From Chaetomium olivaceum (Eukaryota > Ascomycota > Sordariomycetes > Sordariales > Chaetomiaceae): a stretch of DNA of 64,000 nucleotides. The notes under the pieces were generated by a model. That model did not search any database, was not told the DNA's origin, and was given only the letters and a program-made list of their open reading frames with translations. Of the stretch, positions 61,112 to 64,000 are shown in pieces (position 1 is the first letter of the stretch; every line of letters starts with the position of its first letter). The stretch spans positions 248,001 to 312,000 of the forward strand of contig JAYWVB010000003.1 of the NCBI GenBank assembly GCA_039881045.1, written 5' to 3'. Both the position numbers and the translations under genes were made by a program.

Positions 61112-63998
61112 CTAGCCCTCCCCATCCACTGTTTCTAGCTCCAGCCTTCTGGCTAGGCTATACTCCAGTAGCCGGCCAGAGTCCATCAGCCAGCCAAGGA
61201 CCTTCCTAACAAATCTTCTGCTCCGGGCACCTACTCCCCGTAATACGGTTTGTAGGTCCCGATGTGACCGAATCTCTCTGCCGTCCCACGGCCTTTGTAA
61301 CGGCGGGTCGGGGCACCAAACCACCAAGTGCTCCACTGTCTCCCTGCCTCTCCCGCACTCGCAATAGGGGGTACGGACCTCCGGGACTTTCACCCTGAAC
61401 AGGTAGTCCCGGAGGCCTATATCCCCGATACGGGCCTGGGAAAGGAGGGAGCTCTGCGCCTTTGTAAGACCTTCGTGTCTCATCAGAGCTTTGTCGGTAA
61501 ATAAGAGGGGGGGGGTCTTCGTCGGCTATCCTCCTGTTTAATACCCCTGTCGAGTAGTACTTTGTTGACTAGCTCTCTGTTGTTCCCACCGGGCCTGCCA
61601 GGCCAGTTCGACCACCTCCTTGGTATTCGACCCCCTATCCTTCCCCCCGATCTTCCATTTGTAGTTAACCCACTGGGCCACTACACTAGCGGCTAGTTCA
61701 GTGGGCGTGGGGCTCTGCGGGCCCTGACGGGGCCTCCGGCCTCGGGTTTTCCTCCTCTTGTTGAACCTTCGGTAGACCTTATTGCAGGCCTCAGTGATGA
61801 GATGCCCCGTGGTTTTCTCTCGGCCTCCGGCCCAGCCCCTGATTGTAGGGCCTGCTTCTGTAGCCGGCCCTCGAAGTCGGCCAGCCGCTTGTTGAGATAT
61901 AAGTCTAGCGGTGGCACCCAGGCCTCTGTTTCTAAGCACCGAATAGGAGCTGACTTGTATGCCCCTACTACTATTCGAAGGCTCCTGTTCTGAGCTTTTG
62001 ACAAGACCTTTGCAGGCCCCTTCGGCCCTGTAGCTCTTGGAGCTGTTGGTTGGTGGAAGCTGGAGGCTCCGTAAGCTATGGCACTGCGGATGCACTTTAC
62101 GTAGACCTCCCGAGCCCTGGATAGGCTCGGGCCCCACGTCTTTGCTGCAATCCTCGATAAGGCGAAATCTTGGGTTTTGAGTTTCCGTTCCACAGCTTGT
62201 TGGTGCGCCCTCCATGATAGCTTCCAGTCCAGCCAGACGCCTAGAAACCGAGCCGATTCCACTGGCTTAACTGTGCTGTAGCCACTAGCCCCTGGGTGGG
62301 CCAGGGCCACCGGGTTCTCCCACTGTCTCCGACCTTTGTTGAAGTGAATTAATTCGCACTTTTGGGGTGCAAACGCCATCCCCCGGGTACCAGCCCACTG
62401 CAAGCAGGTCTTCCAAGCTTTTTCTAGTTGCTGTGTATTGGCCTCTGGGTTCTTTCCAAAGGCCAGTAGGTTTGTGTCGTCTGCGAACCCTACTATGCTA
62501 ACCAGTGGATGAGCTGTTTTCAGGGCCTGATATAGGGAGGCAATGTAGAGGATAAATAGGATCGGGGATAGTGGTGAGCCCTGGGGGACTCCCGCTATGA
62601 CTGGGATGTCCTCTGTTTTCTGGCCGTCGAAGTGGAGGATCGCAACTCTGTTACTTAACCACGCCTTCACCCACAGAACCACCCACTGTGGGTAACCCTG
62701 TAGCCGAAGAGTGGCTAGTAGCCGGGTGTGGTTGACGGTGTCGAATGCCCCTGAGATATCCAGCTGTAGAAGGGAGGCGGTTGCTTTCTGCCGCCAGGCC
62801 TCCTGGACTTGGGCTACGACTAGCCGAATCGCTACTTCTGTTGACCTATGCTCTCGGTTTCCCATCTGCTCCGCTGGTAGTAGGCCGTAGGCCTCTGCAG
62901 CACTAGTAATCCTCTTTGCTACCAGTGCTTCTATGACCTTCCCAACTGTAGGTAGGAGGGCTATAGGCCTGTAACCTCCTGGAGTTCGGTAGGTACTCGG
63001 CTCTTTTCCGGGCTTTTGTAGGACAACTGTTTTGGCTCTCTTGAATGTTTCTGGAAACCATCCGATCCGGAAACACGCCTCCGTGAGAACCGCTAGCACC
63101 TTGAACAGTGGGCGCCCACAGGCCTTAAGAAGGCCTATAGGTAAGTCGTCCTCGCCTGGAGCCTTCCAAGGACTAATCTTCGAAAGGACTGCCCTAACAT
63201 CACCCACTGTAACCTTTTCCTCTATATTGAACTTCGGAACCCACTGTTCTAGCAGGTCCGGGTCCTCTATGTCAGAAAGGTCAGCTTCTGGGTTAGGGTA
63301 GAACCGGCGTGCTAAGGCCTCCGCCTTCTCCTTGTGGGTGGAGAGGTCCTGGCCTCGGGGGGCCCTGTGAGAGCGGGTAGTTTCGGGGGATCTGGGGGGG
63401 CGAAGCTTCTGCAACGGGCCCAGCGTTCTAGGCTCCATAGCAGGTCGGTTTTGTGGGTGGCTTTCTGCATTGTTGTCCTCCAGGTCTTCGTTTTCTCCTT
63501 GTTGATGGTGGCCGCGAGAGCCCGTAGACCTTGGTTAAGTCTTTCTTTGTTGTGCTCCGACGGGGCTGCCTTGCACTCCCTTTCGGCTCTCCTTGCCTCT
63601 CTCTGGGCCTCCTGGACCTCCACTGACCACCACGGCGAGCCGTGGCCTCTGTTGGCCTTCTTCCGAGGGGTGGCCACTTCAGCCATCCTCTGTAGCTCCT
63701 CGACCAACCAGTTGAATGCTTCTTTTAAACCCTCCTGCTCCCTGACTTGTGCCCGGAGGCCGTGTGGCCCTGGGTCCTCTAGGCCTATTTTCTCTGGTAG
63801 GAGGGCCGCCTCGGCCTCCACCCTACGCCTGTCCATCATCTTCCAGTTCCAACCCTCTGGCTGGGTTTGTTGTGGTAGGGGGCCTCCGATGTCAGCTTCC
63901 AAAATCTGTGGGTAGTGGTCTGACTTCCCCCTATATTCCAGGCCGTAGTAGGTCGTTTGTAGACCCACTGATGCCCAGAAGTGGTCTATTGTCGAAGT
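61112..63998 (-). CDS. LINE ORF2: endonuclease end, reverse transcriptase, Cys/His motif (partial, four frameshifts)
   Basis: In order: the last endonuclease motif (STIDHFWASVG, then the SDH signature GKSDHYPQIL), a charged linker, and the reverse transcriptase. The latter shows GYRPIALLPTVGKVIEA, LQLDISGAFDTVNHTRL, GVPQGSPLSPILFILYI and the catalytic GFADDTNLLAFG. A thumb/connection region (SARFLGVWLDWKLSW) and a C-terminal C-x-C-x8-H-x4-C motif (CECGRGRETVEHLVVWC) follow. Indels: 63357-63362 (G6 where G7 is expected), 61813-61816 (T4 for T5), 61544-61547 (C4 for C5) and 61507-61515 (G9 for G8). The net correction of two bases gives 963 codons. The 5' end of the ORF is outside the window. 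Confidence 0.85.
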
Positions 63999-64000
63999 GC

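Larger units (their letters stand above)
60929..64000 (-). mobile_element. Non-LTR (LINE) retrotransposon, 3' part, no obvious RIP damage
   Basis: The element runs off the right edge. Its 3' end is an (ATT)n tract at 60930-60945, read as a TAA-repeat tail on the element's own strand, a common LINE terminus. The coding part holds the end of an apurinic-type endonuclease, a reverse transcriptase and a C-terminal Cys/His motif, followed by a 3' UTR of about 180 bases. There is no excess of TpA stops of the kind RIP leaves. The only breaks are four homopolymer indels. It resembles the Tad1-like LINEs of ascomycetes; no RNase H domain was recognised. Confidence 0.88.

Overview
The window looks like nuclear DNA of a filamentous ascomycete, probably a Sordariomycete of the Sordariales or Chaetomiaceae type. 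The basis is GC-rich coding sequence, many short introns of about 50-120 bases with GTRNGT donors and CTRAC-like branch sites, an intron-containing tRNA-Ile, and gene families typical of these fungi. The species cannot be fixed from the sequence alone.

Layout. 0-8.3 kb: the end of a membrane protein gene, tRNA-Ile(AAU), TYW2/TRM12 (wybutosine synthesis), a secreted EF-hand protein resembling SSP120, a 3.3 kb gap, and a four-exon C2H2 zinc-finger transcription factor with long Gln-rich tracts. 8.3-28.4 kb: about 20 kb in which I can support no gene, beginning directly upstream of that transcription factor. 28.4-43.9 kb: a dense block with an alpha/beta hydrolase, DBR1 (lariat debranching), elongin C, RHO4, DAD1 (DASH complex), a decayed RecQ-type helicase relic, prefoldin subunit 4, CENP-W, a YAG7-like RGG protein and an O6-alkylguanine-DNA alkyltransferase. 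43.9-60.6 kb: a DENN-domain protein, SCD6 (LSm14-type mRNP protein), a multi-pass membrane protein and TCF25/RQC1 (ribosome quality control). 60.9 kb to the end: a non-LTR retrotransposon on the minus strand that runs off the window.

Themes. RNA metabolism and translation dominate (tRNA-Ile, TYW2, DBR1, YAG7, SCD6, TCF25). Two kinetochore genes, DAD1 and CENP-W, lie 3.2 kb apart. Telomere-repeat-like motifs lie upstream of DAD1, of the divergent PFD4/CENP-W pair and of TCF25.

Caveat. Seven genes and the retrotransposon each read through only if a single-base indel is assumed, mostly in a short homopolymer run. Exon phases and total lengths agree with this in every case. Assembly errors explain the set better than eight independent pseudogenes, but only the reads can decide. 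Several small genes (DAD1, CENP-W, PFD4, elongin C) have no long ORF and were reconstructed from splice signals and family resemblance.
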